Both the position numbers and the translations under genes were made by a program. The notes under the pieces were generated by a model, which saw only the letters and a list, made by a program, of their open reading frames with translations, was not told where the DNA came from and made no database searches. A stretch of 64,000 bases of DNA from CALMAK01 sp964392265 (lineage in GTDB: Bacteria; Patescibacteriota; Saccharimonadia; Saccharimonadales; Saccharimonadaceae): NCBI GenBank assembly GCA_964392265.1, contig CAYMOS010000002.1, positions 124,001 through 188,000 on the forward strand. Reading direction: 5' to 3'. Shown piece by piece: positions 1 through 8,194 of this stretch. Numbering within the stretch: position 1 is the first letter of the stretch; every line of letters starts with the position of its first letter.

Positions 1-279
1 GCGCCGATCGTCGTACTCAATGCGACTGATACCCCTGGAGTAGCTCAGAAGGAAGCGGATACGCTGACGGCAAAGGGCTATGCAATTGCGGCATACGATA
101 ATGCTCCGGAAGGCACTTACCCTGCAGTAGAGATTTATCAGATAGGCCAGGGAAACACTGCCACGGCCGAAGCACTAAAGAAGCAATATAACCTAACAAC
201 TATCAAAACAACTAGTCCGCCGCTAGCGGTCGCTGATGACGTCTCGTTTGTGATCGTAATTGGTGAGGTGCGCCAGTAG
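1..279 (+). CDS. LytR_C-domain protein, C-terminal fragment
   Basis: The open frame runs in from the left edge and stops with TAG at 277-279, leaving 92 residues. The fragment begins with a VVLNATD strand, then a PGVAQKEADTL helix and a GYAIAAYDNAP strand, and ends in a VSFVIVIGE strand. This is the pattern of the LytR_C domain found after a membrane anchor or after LytR-CpsA-Psr phosphotransferase domains in cell-wall proteins. What lies N-terminal cannot be seen, so it may be a full LCP enzyme or only a membrane-anchored LytR_C protein. It is probably envelope-associated. The family call is by recognition of the fold pattern. Confidence 0.7.
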   Translation, partial: APIVVLNATDTPGVAQKEADTLTAKGYAIAAYDNAPEGTYPAVEIYQIGQGNTATAEALKKQYNLTTIKTTSPPLAVADDVSFVIVIGEVRQ

Positions 280-308
280 AAACGGTCCGCGCCTGACGAG
301 GTGTGTGG

Positions 309-314
309 TATAGT
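309..314 (+). promoter_or_regulatory. -10 box (TATAGT) just before the membrane-protein start
   Basis: TATAGT ends nine bases before the ATG at 324, and no Shine-Dalgarno sequence lies between. It fits the leaderless pattern seen through the window. Confidence 0.45.
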
Positions 315-323
315 ATAAAGTAT

Positions 324-1112
324 ATGGAGTTTCTAAAATCATTTCGGCGTCGATCCGTCCTGAGTGAGCTTGTCTATATTGGGCTTAATGTGGGGCTGGC
401 TATTGCGGTGTTGATCATCGTTCGGACTGTCGAGTCGCCTCTCCCGGCGTTTATCTTGGTATTGATTAGCAAATGGCGCGTTTTTGCGGTGCGCCCACGT
501 TATTGGCTCGCCAATATCCAGGCTAACTTTGTCGATTTTATTGTGAGTATCAGTACGGTGGTGCTGCTGTACGGCGTCGGGACGATCGGCAGCCAAGGCT
601 TGTTGCTGCAAATTGCTCTGACGATTCTGTATGTTGCTTGGCTGATTTATCTCAAACCGCGTTCGTCGAAGCGTTCGGTAGTTGCACAGGCATGGACGGC
701 TGTTATTGTCGGCACGACGGCATTATTTATCTCGTCATATAATTGGCCTATCGAGCTGTTGATTATGGGACTAGCCGTCGTTGGCTACGTTGCTGCTCGA
801 CATGCCTTGACGCAGTATGAAGAGGACCACCTGCAGTTTCTGTCACTCCTTAATGCGCTGATTATGGCCCAACTAGGGTGGGTGCTGTATCACTGGGTGA
901 TTGCTTATTCTTTGCCAGTCATTGATATTCGGATTCCGCAGGCAACCTTAATTATTGCCGTGACCTCATTTGTCCTCTTTAAAATATATGATTCGTACAA
1001 ACGAAATGACCGTATCGAACCAGCTGACGTTGCACTGCCGATTTTGTTCGGTGTTAGTATCATCTCCGTGCTACTTCTTTTCTTTAGCGCCATACCTATC
1101 GGCGTTCTCTAG
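324..1112 (+). CDS. polytopic membrane protein of unknown function
   Basis: This 262-residue protein is mostly hydrophobic, with about seven to eight predicted membrane segments separated by short basic loops (for example RPRYWLAN near residue 55 and LKPRSSKRS near 110). I recognise no catalytic motif. The ATG at 324 is preferred to the in-frame ATG at 303 because a TATAGT box lies between them and would be inside the longer version. It ends 52 bases before htrA and is probably transcribed separately from it. Function unknown; an integral membrane protein is all that can be supported. Confidence 0.7.
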   Translation: MEFLKSFRRRSVLSELVYIGLNVGLAIAVLIIVRTVESPLPAFILVLISKWRVFAVRPRYWLANIQANFVDFIVSISTVVLLYGVGTIGSQGLLLQIALTILYVAWLIYLKPRSSKRSVVAQAWTAVIVGTTALFISSYNWPIELLIMGLAVVGYVAARHALTQYEEDHLQFLSLLNALIMAQLGWVLYHWVIAYSLPVIDIRIPQATLIIAVTSFVLFKIYDSYKRNDRIEPADVALPILFGVSIISVLLLFFSAIPIGVL

Positions 1113-1148
1113 GCCCTTCATCTCAGGTATATCTCAGGCGACATGCGC

Positions 1149-1154
1149 TATACT
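1149..1154 (+). promoter_or_regulatory. -10 box (TATACT) for the HtrA-like protease
   Basis: TATACT preceded by TGCGC ends ten bases before the ATG at 1165. It rules out the longer upstream frame that begins near 970 and suggests a leaderless mRNA. Confidence 0.6.
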
Positions 1155-1164
1155 AAGCATAAGT

Positions 1165-2385
1165 ATGGATACAAAATTACCTTCGAACCCTACGCAACCA
1201 TCAACCGAACCATCAGCCTATACGGTCATGCCTCCTGCGGTGGATCACTCTCGGGCAAAGAAAAATAAAACCAAGGGAAAATACGTCAGCCTTATTGTTC
1301 TGTTGACTCTTCTTTGTATTGGCAGTGGGGTCGGCGGTGGCTGGCTGGCAGTAACGTTTGGGGGCTTAGTGCCGACTAACGCAAATCAGATGATTGAAGC
1401 AGACGGAAGCACTACTGTGACGACAGAGGAAGAGGCAATCGCCAATGTTGCTGCCAAGGTGGCGCCAAGTGTGGTGTCAATCGTCACAACAACCTCGGGA
1501 CGTTCACCACTTGGGTATAGTGCTCAGGGGGCGGGCACAGGGGTCATTGTGAGTAAAGATGGATATATCATGACGAACAATCATGTCATTGATGGCGCTT
1601 CAAAGGTATCGGTCATTCTTTCTGATGGCATGGAGTACGACAACGTCAAGGTGGTCGGGAGTGATCCGTTAAATGACATTGCGTTTGTGAAAATCGATGA
1701 TGTCTCTGATCTGAAAGCGGCCGAGCTAGGTAATAGTGGTAAATTGCGTATTGGTCAACGTGTCGTCGCGATCGGTAATGCTCTCGGACAGTTCGACAAT
1801 ACAGTGACAAGTGGTATTGTCTCGGCCATGGGGCGCCCACTGGTTGCTTCGTCATCTGATGGTCAAAATTCAGAGAGCCTCACCGACCTCATTCAGACGG
1901 ATGCGGCAATTAACTCAGGTAACTCGGGTGGCCCATTAGTTGACTTGTCTGGACGAGTGATTGGTATTAATACGGCGGTAGCAACAGATGCAAACGGGAT
2001 TGGATTTGCCATTCCAATCAACGCGACCCGAGGCGTGTTGGCTGAAGTATTAGAAAACGGCAAAGTGGCAAGGGCATACCTCGGGGTTCGCTATCAGGAC
2101 ATTACGCCGGCACTGGCGTCGTCCGAGGGGCTTGCCTCAAAACAGGGTGCCTATGTGTCATCTGATGGTAACGCAAAATCCGTTGTCAGTGGCGGTCCTG
2201 CTGACAAAGCAGGTGTCAAAGAAGGCGATATCATTCTAAAAGTAAACAGTGATGTCATCGGCACGAGCGGTAGCATGTCGAGTATCATTGGCCAATATCG
2301 CCCGGGTGATGAGGTGAAATTAACGGTGCTGCGTGACGGCAAAGAAACGACCCTGACGGCAAAACTGGCCGCCTATGATGACTGA
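1165..2385 (+). CDS. htrA: HtrA/DegP-like membrane-anchored serine protease
   Basis: The 406-residue protein has a short Thr/Pro-rich cytoplasmic N-terminus, one membrane segment near residues 40-62, a trypsin-like protease domain and one C-terminal PDZ domain (about residues 305-400). The triad is visible: His140 in TNNHVI, Asp171 in DPLNDIAFV and Ser254 in GNSGGP. The family degrades or refolds damaged proteins outside the membrane. The start at 1165 follows a TATACT box; upstream in-frame codons overlap the previous gene. The last 13 bases overlap the convergent prmC gene. Single PDZ and N-terminal anchor match DegS/HtrA types of Gram-positive-like cells. Confidence 0.93.
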   Translation: MDTKLPSNPTQPSTEPSAYTVMPPAVDHSRAKKNKTKGKYVSLIVLLTLLCIGSGVGGGWLAVTFGGLVPTNANQMIEADGSTTVTTEEEAIANVAAKVAPSVVSIVTTTSGRSPLGYSAQGAGTGVIVSKDGYIMTNNHVIDGASKVSVILSDGMEYDNVKVVGSDPLNDIAFVKIDDVSDLKAAELGNSGKLRIGQRVVAIGNALGQFDNTVTSGIVSAMGRPLVASSSDGQNSESLTDLIQTDAAINSGNSGGPLVDLSGRVIGINTAVATDANGIGFAIPINATRGVLAEVLENGKVARAYLGVRYQDITPALASSEGLASKQGAYVSSDGNAKSVVSGGPADKAGVKEGDIILKVNSDVIGTSGSMSSIIGQYRPGDEVKLTVLRDGKETTLTAKLAAYDD

Positions 2386-3179
2386 TACATCACAATAAGG
2401 CCGTCTGTCGCCACGTGCAACAGGCCATGTTTCTCAGCGTAATGAGTAATGGCATGATGCTGGCGTCGGTCGGCTTCGAGGATGAGGTGGCCTTGAGGTT
2501 GTAGCTTGCTTTTGCATTGATCAATCAGCTGTTTAATGAGCTGGAGGCCATTGTCATCGGCAAACAAGGCAAGAGCTGGTTCGTGATTAGTCTCGGGCGA
2601 GCGCTCCCATTCCTTGTCGACGTAGGGGAGATTGGCAACGACAATATCAGCAACGTACGGGTACGAGGTGAGGAGACTCCCTTTGAGATCGGTAACAACT
2701 GCGCCGAGCTGATCGGCGTTTCTACGTGCGACAGCCAAGGTATGCGCATCAACATCAATCAAGGTGACATCTAGGTCGGGATACTCCAGCTTGGCGGTGA
2801 TTCCTAAACAGCCAGTTCCAGTACCGACATCAACAAGTTTACTGCCGGGAGTTATCGGTAGTTCGCGTAACAGTTCAATAATTGCCTCTGATTCGGGCCG
2901 TGGAACCAACGTAGCGGTCGTGACAGTAAAGCGACGGCCGTAGAATTCCTTGTGACCGATGATATACGCAATAGGGACACGATCGAGCCGCAAATCAAGG
3001 CGGGCATTAGCGATTTCGCGTTGTCGTTCGTCGAGTGTCTCGTCACCATGTCCATGGAGCCAGGTGCGGCCCTTACGTAGGGTGTGGGCGAGGATGAGCT
3101 CGGTATCAAGGCGTGCTGAAGCAATGTCTGCCGCCGCCAGTTGAGCAGCTGCTGTCTGTAACCACGCGTCAATTGTCAT
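2373..3179 (-). CDS. prmC: release factor glutamine N5-methyltransferase
   Basis: A 268-residue PrmC/HemK-type enzyme that methylates the Gln of the GGQ motif in RF1 and RF2 using S-adenosylmethionine. An N-terminal helical domain (to about residue 80) is followed by a Rossmann methyltransferase domain with the SAM motif VDVGTGTGCLG near residues 115-125. The family's NPPY catalytic motif reads NLPY here. Both substrates are encoded in this window (prfA next on the same strand after one intervening gene, and prfB at 54471). A GATAAT-like box ends six bases before the ATG. Its 3' end overlaps htrA tail to tail. Confidence 0.9.
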   Translation of the reverse strand: MTIDAWLQTAAAQLAAADIASARLDTELILAHTLRKGRTWLHGHGDETLDERQREIANARLDLRLDRVPIAYIIGHKEFYGRRFTVTTATLVPRPESEAIIELLRELPITPGSKLVDVGTGTGCLGITAKLEYPDLDVTLIDVDAHTLAVARRNADQLGAVVTDLKGSLLTSYPYVADIVVANLPYVDKEWERSPETNHEPALALFADDNGLQLIKQLIDQCKSKLQPQGHLILEADRRQHHAITHYAEKHGLLHVATDGLIVMYQSS

Positions 3180-3225
3180 GATTTCATTATCTCACCTCTG
3201 TTATTATTTGGCAATGGGGCGAGAA

Positions 3226-3236
3226 TATACTACAAT
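3226..3236 (+). promoter_or_regulatory. overlapping -10 boxes TATACT/TACAAT
   Basis: Two -10-like hexamers overlap by one base, and the second ends seven bases before the ATG at 3244. The divergent prmC -10 (3186-3191, minus strand) lies close by, so this 64-base gap carries two promoters. Confidence 0.5.
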
Positions 3237-3243
3237 AAGGCTA

Positions 3244-4518
3244 ATGGCTTTCTTTCAAACCATCTATTATTTTTTTACCCGTTATACCGGCCCGGCCGAA
3301 CGACGAGTGGGGAAGTTCTTCGGGCGAGTGAGTGAACAAACCAGTCCACATCGTTTAGAGAAATCACTCGTGGCGTTGTTACAGCAGGATACGGCCGTCA
3401 TCAATCTCTGGACGGAATATCGCTATAAGGGATATAACTATCTCACCAAGAAAACGCGCAAGCAACTATACGATAACCTTGCGGCTATTCAGACTGATTT
3501 TATGGCCTTTGCCACTACGCAAGAAGTTGATGTAAAGAGCGAGATTGCTCGTATTGCCCAGCAGGGTATCGACACGGCAAAACTGCGTATGTATCCCGAT
3601 CAATTTCGACATCTCGTCTTGATCCAGCGCTACTTGGCGCCAAGGCGAGGTCTGTATACCTATCGTGCGTCTAGCTCATTTGGGCGGTTATTACGTGATC
3701 CGACCAAAGAAAAGTTAGAAGGAGATTGTAATCAGATTGTGACGTTATATCTATTTCTGTTTGCAACGAGACACAATGTGACGGATCTAAAACTCACCTT
3801 GTATCCCGGACATGTTGCCCTTCATTTTGAGGGTGTTGATGTCGAGACGACAAACGGTACTTTCTGTCGGTATCAAAAGGAAGGGCAGCGTACGGCGCCG
3901 ATTCACGAGATCGTCAGCGTTAACCTCCTCGATACATCGGATACTAACTTTGAAAAATCGGCTATTAATCCCGAAGTGTTCCTGGAATCAGCGCGGCTTG
4001 CCTATGTGGTAAGCAGTAATCGCCAATTAGTAAAGAAGAACCTCGAGATCGCCTATCGAAACGCCGTTAGTCATCTTTTGAAGTCGCAGCAGTACAAAAA
4101 GGCGCTTGATTATGCCAAGCAAAGCAAGGATCAGGAATTGATTGCTATTTCGGCCTACAACGGCGCACTGCATTTTATGAAGCAGCAAGATTTTCGTCAG
4201 GCGCGTGATTTTGCTGGCTATTCCATGAAGAAGACAGAGTTATTATCAATGATTGACCGTCATGAGGCGGCAATGTTATATAACGCTAAGCGGTATCAGG
4301 AGGCGATAAAGGTATTCCAGCGGTTAGGTGATCGTGAATGGGTGCAGCACTGTTATCGAGGACTGTATCACCAGGAGCAAAAACTACTGACAGGAGTAAA
4401 AACAGTTGCCGATATCAAGGCGCATGCCGGAACAGTGCGCAATATGGAGCGCTATGCAAAGTCATCTGGCGACTCGCGATTGATTCAACATGCCCAGTCG
4501 CTAGTAAAACACTTGTAG
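3244..4518 (+). CDS. transglutaminase-like protein with C-terminal TPR-like repeats
   Basis: The 424-residue protein has an N-terminal helical part, then a segment resembling the transglutaminase/SirB1 cysteine-peptidase core: Cys162 in GDCNQI, His190 in GHVALHF, and Asp199/Glu201 in VDVETTNG. The C-terminal third (about 275-415) is helical with TPR-like spacing of small and aromatic residues (YKKALDYA, FRQARDFA, YQEAIKVF). No signal peptide is seen, so it is probably cytoplasmic. The start at 3244 follows TACAAT; the longer version from 3178 would overlap prmC's start. Enzymatic activity and substrate are unknown; the triad assignment is by motif only. Confidence 0.65.
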   Translation: MAFFQTIYYFFTRYTGPAERRVGKFFGRVSEQTSPHRLEKSLVALLQQDTAVINLWTEYRYKGYNYLTKKTRKQLYDNLAAIQTDFMAFATTQEVDVKSEIARIAQQGIDTAKLRMYPDQFRHLVLIQRYLAPRRGLYTYRASSSFGRLLRDPTKEKLEGDCNQIVTLYLFLFATRHNVTDLKLTLYPGHVALHFEGVDVETTNGTFCRYQKEGQRTAPIHEIVSVNLLDTSDTNFEKSAINPEVFLESARLAYVVSSNRQLVKKNLEIAYRNAVSHLLKSQQYKKALDYAKQSKDQELIAISAYNGALHFMKQQDFRQARDFAGYSMKKTELLSMIDRHEAAMLYNAKRYQEAIKVFQRLGDREWVQHCYRGLYHQEQKLLTGVKTVADIKAHAGTVRNMERYAKSSGDSRLIQHAQSLVKHL

Positions 4519-4521
4519 AGG

Positions 4522-5592
4522 TTAGCTACTTGCGTTCTGAGCTTTTAGCTCACGTTCATAGGCCTGGAGATGCTCGATAATATCGTCAATGCGTCCATCC
4601 ATTGCCTGAGGAATACCACTGCGGCTATAGCCGATCCGGTGATCGGTAATGCGGTCCTGGGGGAAGTTATAGGTGCGAATCTTTTCACTGCGGTCACCAC
4701 TACCGATCAAGCTGCGGCGCTCGGCAATCAGCTTGGCTTGTTCCTCGTCGATTTTTTGCTGTAAGAGACGACTACGTAGTACGCTCATAGCCTTTTCTTT
4801 GTTCTTGATTTGTGATTTCTCGTCCTGGTTGGTGACAACGAGGCCGGTCGGCAGGTGGGTAATGCGCACGGCACTGTCGGTGGTATTAACTGATTGTCCA
4901 CCATGGCCACCACTACGATAAACATCAATCTTAAGATCGTTTGCATTGATCTCGATGTCGGTTTCTTCTGCTTCGGGTAGGACGGCGACAGTGACGGTAC
5001 TGGTATGAATGCGTCCTTGTGATTCGGTCGCAGGGACACGTTGAACGCGGTGGACGCCCGATTCAAATTTTAGGGTGGCATACGGTGCATCACCCTTGAT
5101 CAGGAAGACCACTTCTTTGTAGCCACCAGTATCATTAGCGCTTTCGGAAAGTTGTTCGGTTTTCAGGTCATGAGCCTCGCAATAACGGAGGTACATGCGG
5201 TAAAGCTCGGCGGCAAAGAGGCTTGCTTCGTCACCACCCGCACCGGCACGAATCTCCATAATGACATTCTTGTCATCGTTTGGATCCTTTGGTGCCAGCA
5301 TGATGAACAACTCGTCTTCCAGGGTGGCAAGCCTTTGCTCGGTTTCAGCCACCTCTGCTTTTGCAAGCTCCGCCAGCTCATCGCTGCCCGTCGCTAGTTC
5401 CTTCGCTTCGACGAGCTGTCGTTCAAGATTGGTGCGCAAGGTTGCCTTTTCGATGATACCTTCTAGTTCAGTGAACCGTTTGTTCTTGGTGGTAAATTCG
5501 GGGTCGTTGTAGGCAGTAGGGGTGGCTAAGAAATCGCCCAGCGCGGCTTTCTCGGCATTCAGTTCATCGATGTTGAGTTCAATTTTTGGCAT
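4522..5592 (-). CDS. prfA: peptide chain release factor 1
   Basis: The 356-residue RF1 reads UAA and UAG stop codons. It carries the GGQ peptidyl-hydrolysis motif within RSGGHGGQSVN (about residue 229) and the RF1-type PAT tripeptide (VPATESQGR near 187) where RF2 has SPF. An AAGGAAG Shine-Dalgarno site lies upstream of the ATG. It follows rpmE (L31) on the same strand, a common bacterial pairing, but a terminator-like hairpin separates the two. It ends three bases from the convergent transglutaminase-like gene. Confidence 0.96.
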   Translation of the reverse strand: MPKIELNIDELNAEKAALGDFLATPTAYNDPEFTTKNKRFTELEGIIEKATLRTNLERQLVEAKELATGSDELAELAKAEVAETEQRLATLEDELFIMLAPKDPNDDKNVIMEIRAGAGGDEASLFAAELYRMYLRYCEAHDLKTEQLSESANDTGGYKEVVFLIKGDAPYATLKFESGVHRVQRVPATESQGRIHTSTVTVAVLPEAEETDIEINANDLKIDVYRSGGHGGQSVNTTDSAVRITHLPTGLVVTNQDEKSQIKNKEKAMSVLRSRLLQQKIDEEQAKLIAERRSLIGSGDRSEKIRTYNFPQDRITDHRIGYSRSGIPQAMDGRIDDIIEHLQAYERELKAQNASS

Positions 5593-5610
5593 ATTCTTCC
5601 TTTATGGTAA

Positions 5611-5642
5611 CAAAAAAGAGATACGTCTGCACGCATCTCTTT
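5611..5642 (-). terminator. intrinsic terminator or attenuator between rpmE and prfA
   Basis: On the minus strand a 10-bp stem (AAGAGATGCG paired with CGTATCTCTT, one G-U pair) with a six-base loop is followed by TTTTTTG. It lies after the rpmE stop and just before the prfA Shine-Dalgarno site. prfA must therefore depend on read-through or an internal promoter that I do not see. Confidence 0.7.
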
Positions 5643-5654
5643 GTTTGTAGGGCG

Positions 5655-5981
5655 CTATTTCTCGTCGGTTGTCTTCTTTGCCTTGTTGGCGGCGGCTTTC
5701 TTGGCTTTGTTGGCCAGCTGTGCCTTACGAGCCTCGGCAGCGGCAGCGCGTGCCTTAAATCGATCAACGCGACCTTCGGTGTCGATGATCTTCTCTTCAC
5801 CAGTAAAGAACGGGTGAGAAGCTGATGAGATATGGATCTTCACGAGAGGGTACTCGTTGCCATCTTCCCATTTAATGGTTTCGTCGGTTTGTGCGGTTGA
5901 CTGGGTCAGAAACGCAAAACCAGCCACATCGTCGCTAAATACGACCGGGCGATAGGTTGTTGGGTGTATACTGCTTTTCAT
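5655..5981 (-). CDS. rpmE2: 50S ribosomal protein L31 type B
   Basis: The 108-residue protein begins MKSSIHPTTYRPVVF and contains SHPFFTGEEKIIDTEGRVDRF, the L31 signature. The zinc-binding cysteines of type A L31 are absent, so this is the zinc-independent type B form. The C-terminus is extended by about 25 Ala/Lys-rich residues. A TATAAT box on the minus strand (5991-5996) ends nine bases before the start, consistent with a leaderless mRNA. Confidence 0.95.
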   Translation of the reverse strand: MKSSIHPTTYRPVVFSDDVAGFAFLTQSTAQTDETIKWEDGNEYPLVKIHISSASHPFFTGEEKIIDTEGRVDRFKARAAAAEARKAQLANKAKKAAANKAKKTTDEK

Positions 5982-6047
5982 ATCTGAATCATTATATCTG
6001 TTCTTTGCGTAAAAGTCAAAGGGTGGGGTGCGGTGACCTCGGGGTGA

Positions 6048-6053
6048 TATACT
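6048..6053 (+). promoter_or_regulatory. candidate -10 box (TATACT)
   Basis: TATACT preceded by TGA lies 29 bases before the ATG at 6083. A second -10-like stretch (CATAAT, 6067-6072) is closer. Which one is used cannot be decided by eye. Confidence 0.35.
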
Positions 6054-6082
6054 GAAAAAGAATAACCATAATATATGTAATC

Positions 6083-8161
6083 ATGACTGAGACACTTGTA
6101 CGTAAAGAATTGACAGATGATAATGATCATGAGCGGTGGGTCGAGGATGCGGCCGCCAGCCTTGAGGTGATTACCGATGCGGTTCAGGCAGAGCTGCCTG
6201 CCGATGCAACGTCGCAAACCGTTGCCGACGGTGTTGACAAGGCAGTTGCTGATCTCATCCATGATGCCTCAGTATCGGCTAATCCAATAGACCCTGAGAA
6301 AGCACTTGAAGTGGGTGCCCTTGAGGTCATTGAAAACGAAGAGCTTGGAATGATGGCAATTGACGATACGGCAGCAGCTTTAGGCGAGGCTGATATTGAA
6401 TCGCTTGGGCGTATGCTGCGACTGGTCGAACGCGAGCTGGGACCCGCGAGTACGTCAGCGGTAATGAGCGCCATCGACGCTGCCCATCACGACACGCCGA
6501 ATGTTGTGTACCAAGAAGGGTCTGCAGTGGCACATAACCAGCCTGGATGGGAGCAATTTGATAAAAGTATGGAGGTCCCGGTCGTCGCCGAACGAACGCC
6601 GTCCCAGAGGATGGAAGAAGCCGTCGCCGAATTGATAGCGCAGCACAATGCTGCGACCCATCGATACGCCACCACAAAGGACCCTTCGGCAATCGACAAT
6701 TTGTCTCTGTCACGATTGAACGTCCTAGGCGAAATCCGGACAGCCGAGATAGAGACCGTCGATTTGTCTCTCGTGTCCGAGGCATTTAAGGCAATACAAC
6801 GAATCGATCGCCACAGTCACGAGGTGGTGGAGCATCACAACCACTCATATCAACGGCAGCTCACGATGGGGCTCCTCGACACCGTACCAGAAGATGTCTT
6901 GCAGGCTATGGTACGATCACCAAAGGATAGCGAAGGTGGCGCTGTCCGGTATACATTGAACGAGCTGGCGCGTCATGCAGAGGAGGGCGATCTGATGGTG
7001 GCGCGCACAATCGTCAGGGCATATGGAATCGAGTCATGGGATAGTTTCTCAGCGATGTATCCACTGGGTACCAAGATGGATAATGAGGCGCTTCAGTTTG
7101 TCAGGGATCATCCTGCATTTTTGATTGCCGGGGCTGTTGAGAATGAGACCGAGCATGCGTCGACAGAAGAAGAAAAGATGGCGATTGTTAAAAACTTTTC
7201 AAAAGAACACCTGACGACGCTCGGACTAAGTTCGGAACTTGTCGATAAGGCGATCCATGCGATGAGAGGACGGATTACTATTCCTGATAGGGTTCAATCG
7301 GACGCTCGCATCATAGATGAATGGTATGCGGCGAAAGAGCTTGCAAACTTTACCGAACGAGCACAAGCACTAGGACTCGAGAAGGTACAAATTTTGGCCG
7401 AGAAGGCTGGGATTGTGAATTTTGGTAATTTCACTATTGATCAGTTAGAGACGACCCTTGGACTAATCCAAGGTGATCAAAACGTCATTGACCGCCTGCG
7501 TGAAGGTGATTGTTCGTTGTTGGTTTTTGATGGTACGGAAGACTGGAATGGTTCGTTTGGGAGTGCTGGAAAAGAGCTTGAGGGGGCCAAGGGGAGGATG
7601 ATCGCCTTTGAGGTCAGCTCGATGGCCGAAGATGCCGAGGAGCTTGGCACGAGAATTGCATTATTGGAGACAAACGGCGTGAAAGTATCAACCTTGGTTT
7701 TGGGTGGACATGGCGCGCCAGGGCTTGTGGGTATGGGTGACGGGGCCTTGGCGTACAGGCGGATTCCCGAAGATCCGTCGATCATCCCGGTGGCGCAGTC
7801 CGATACATTCAAACGCCTCTTCAAACGATTAAAGCCGAGTCGTGAGACGGGCAGAGCTAGCATCATCATACAATCATGTTCGCAGGCCGAGCCTGGTATC
7901 AAAGGAGTGTCAACGGCAATGAGGATTGCTCGTGAGGCGGGACGTCATGTGCCCGTCGATACGTATGCGACCGATACTGCGACAACGACGCGTCGGTCCA
8001 GTGAATCGTCTATGACCTATGCTCACGGTGATGCGGTAAAATTTTCTGTTGACAATGCTGGACTACCAAAACGCAGCAGGGTGTCGGAGATTCCGCTCGA
8101 CGGAGCATTCAGGCGGGATGATAAGGCAGATGATAGACTAATCTCGAAAAGTGATCTCTAG
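6083..8161 (+). CDS. large protein with clan CD cysteine-peptidase-like C-terminus
   Basis: A 692-residue acidic protein without signal peptide or membrane segment. Residues 1-440 are helical and unlike anything I recognise. From about 480 an alpha/beta domain appears: LLVFDGTEDW strand, VSTLVLGGHGAPG with His543, and ASIIIQSCSQAEPG with Cys599, followed by GVSTAMRIAREAG. A His-Gly after one hydrophobic strand and a Cys after the next is the dyad layout of clan CD peptidases (caspase, gingipain, C80 autoprocessing domains). Whether it is an active peptidase, a self-processing domain or a degenerate fold is inference. It is transcribed alone between divergent rpmE2 and a convergent TerC-like gene. 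Confidence 0.6.
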   Translation: MTETLVRKELTDDNDHERWVEDAAASLEVITDAVQAELPADATSQTVADGVDKAVADLIHDASVSANPIDPEKALEVGALEVIENEELGMMAIDDTAAALGEADIESLGRMLRLVERELGPASTSAVMSAIDAAHHDTPNVVYQEGSAVAHNQPGWEQFDKSMEVPVVAERTPSQRMEEAVAELIAQHNAATHRYATTKDPSAIDNLSLSRLNVLGEIRTAEIETVDLSLVSEAFKAIQRIDRHSHEVVEHHNHSYQRQLTMGLLDTVPEDVLQAMVRSPKDSEGGAVRYTLNELARHAEEGDLMVARTIVRAYGIESWDSFSAMYPLGTKMDNEALQFVRDHPAFLIAGAVENETEHASTEEEKMAIVKNFSKEHLTTLGLSSELVDKAIHAMRGRITIPDRVQSDARIIDEWYAAKELANFTERAQALGLEKVQILAEKAGIVNFGNFTIDQLETTLGLIQGDQNVIDRLREGDCSLLVFDGTEDWNGSFGSAGKELEGAKGRMIAFEVSSMAEDAEELGTRIALLETNGVKVSTLVLGGHGAPGLVGMGDGALAYRRIPEDPSIIPVAQSDTFKRLFKRLKPSRETGRASIIIQSCSQAEPGIKGVSTAMRIAREAGRHVPVDTYATDTATTTRRSSESSMTYAHGDAVKFSVDNAGLPKRSRVSEIPLDGAFRRDDKADDRLISKSDL

Positions 8162-8194
8162 CATAGGGAGAACAAGACGATACAGCAGAGATTC

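Noticed and set aside
970..1164. N-terminal extension of HtrA from an upstream in-frame start
   Set aside because: It overlaps the preceding gene and contains the TATACT box; the short form from 1165 has a normal anchor and domain order.
6327..6785. Long minus-strand frame inside the 692-aa gene
   Set aside because: Antisense shadow without promoter or ribosome-binding site; the plus-strand frame is continuous over 2 kb.
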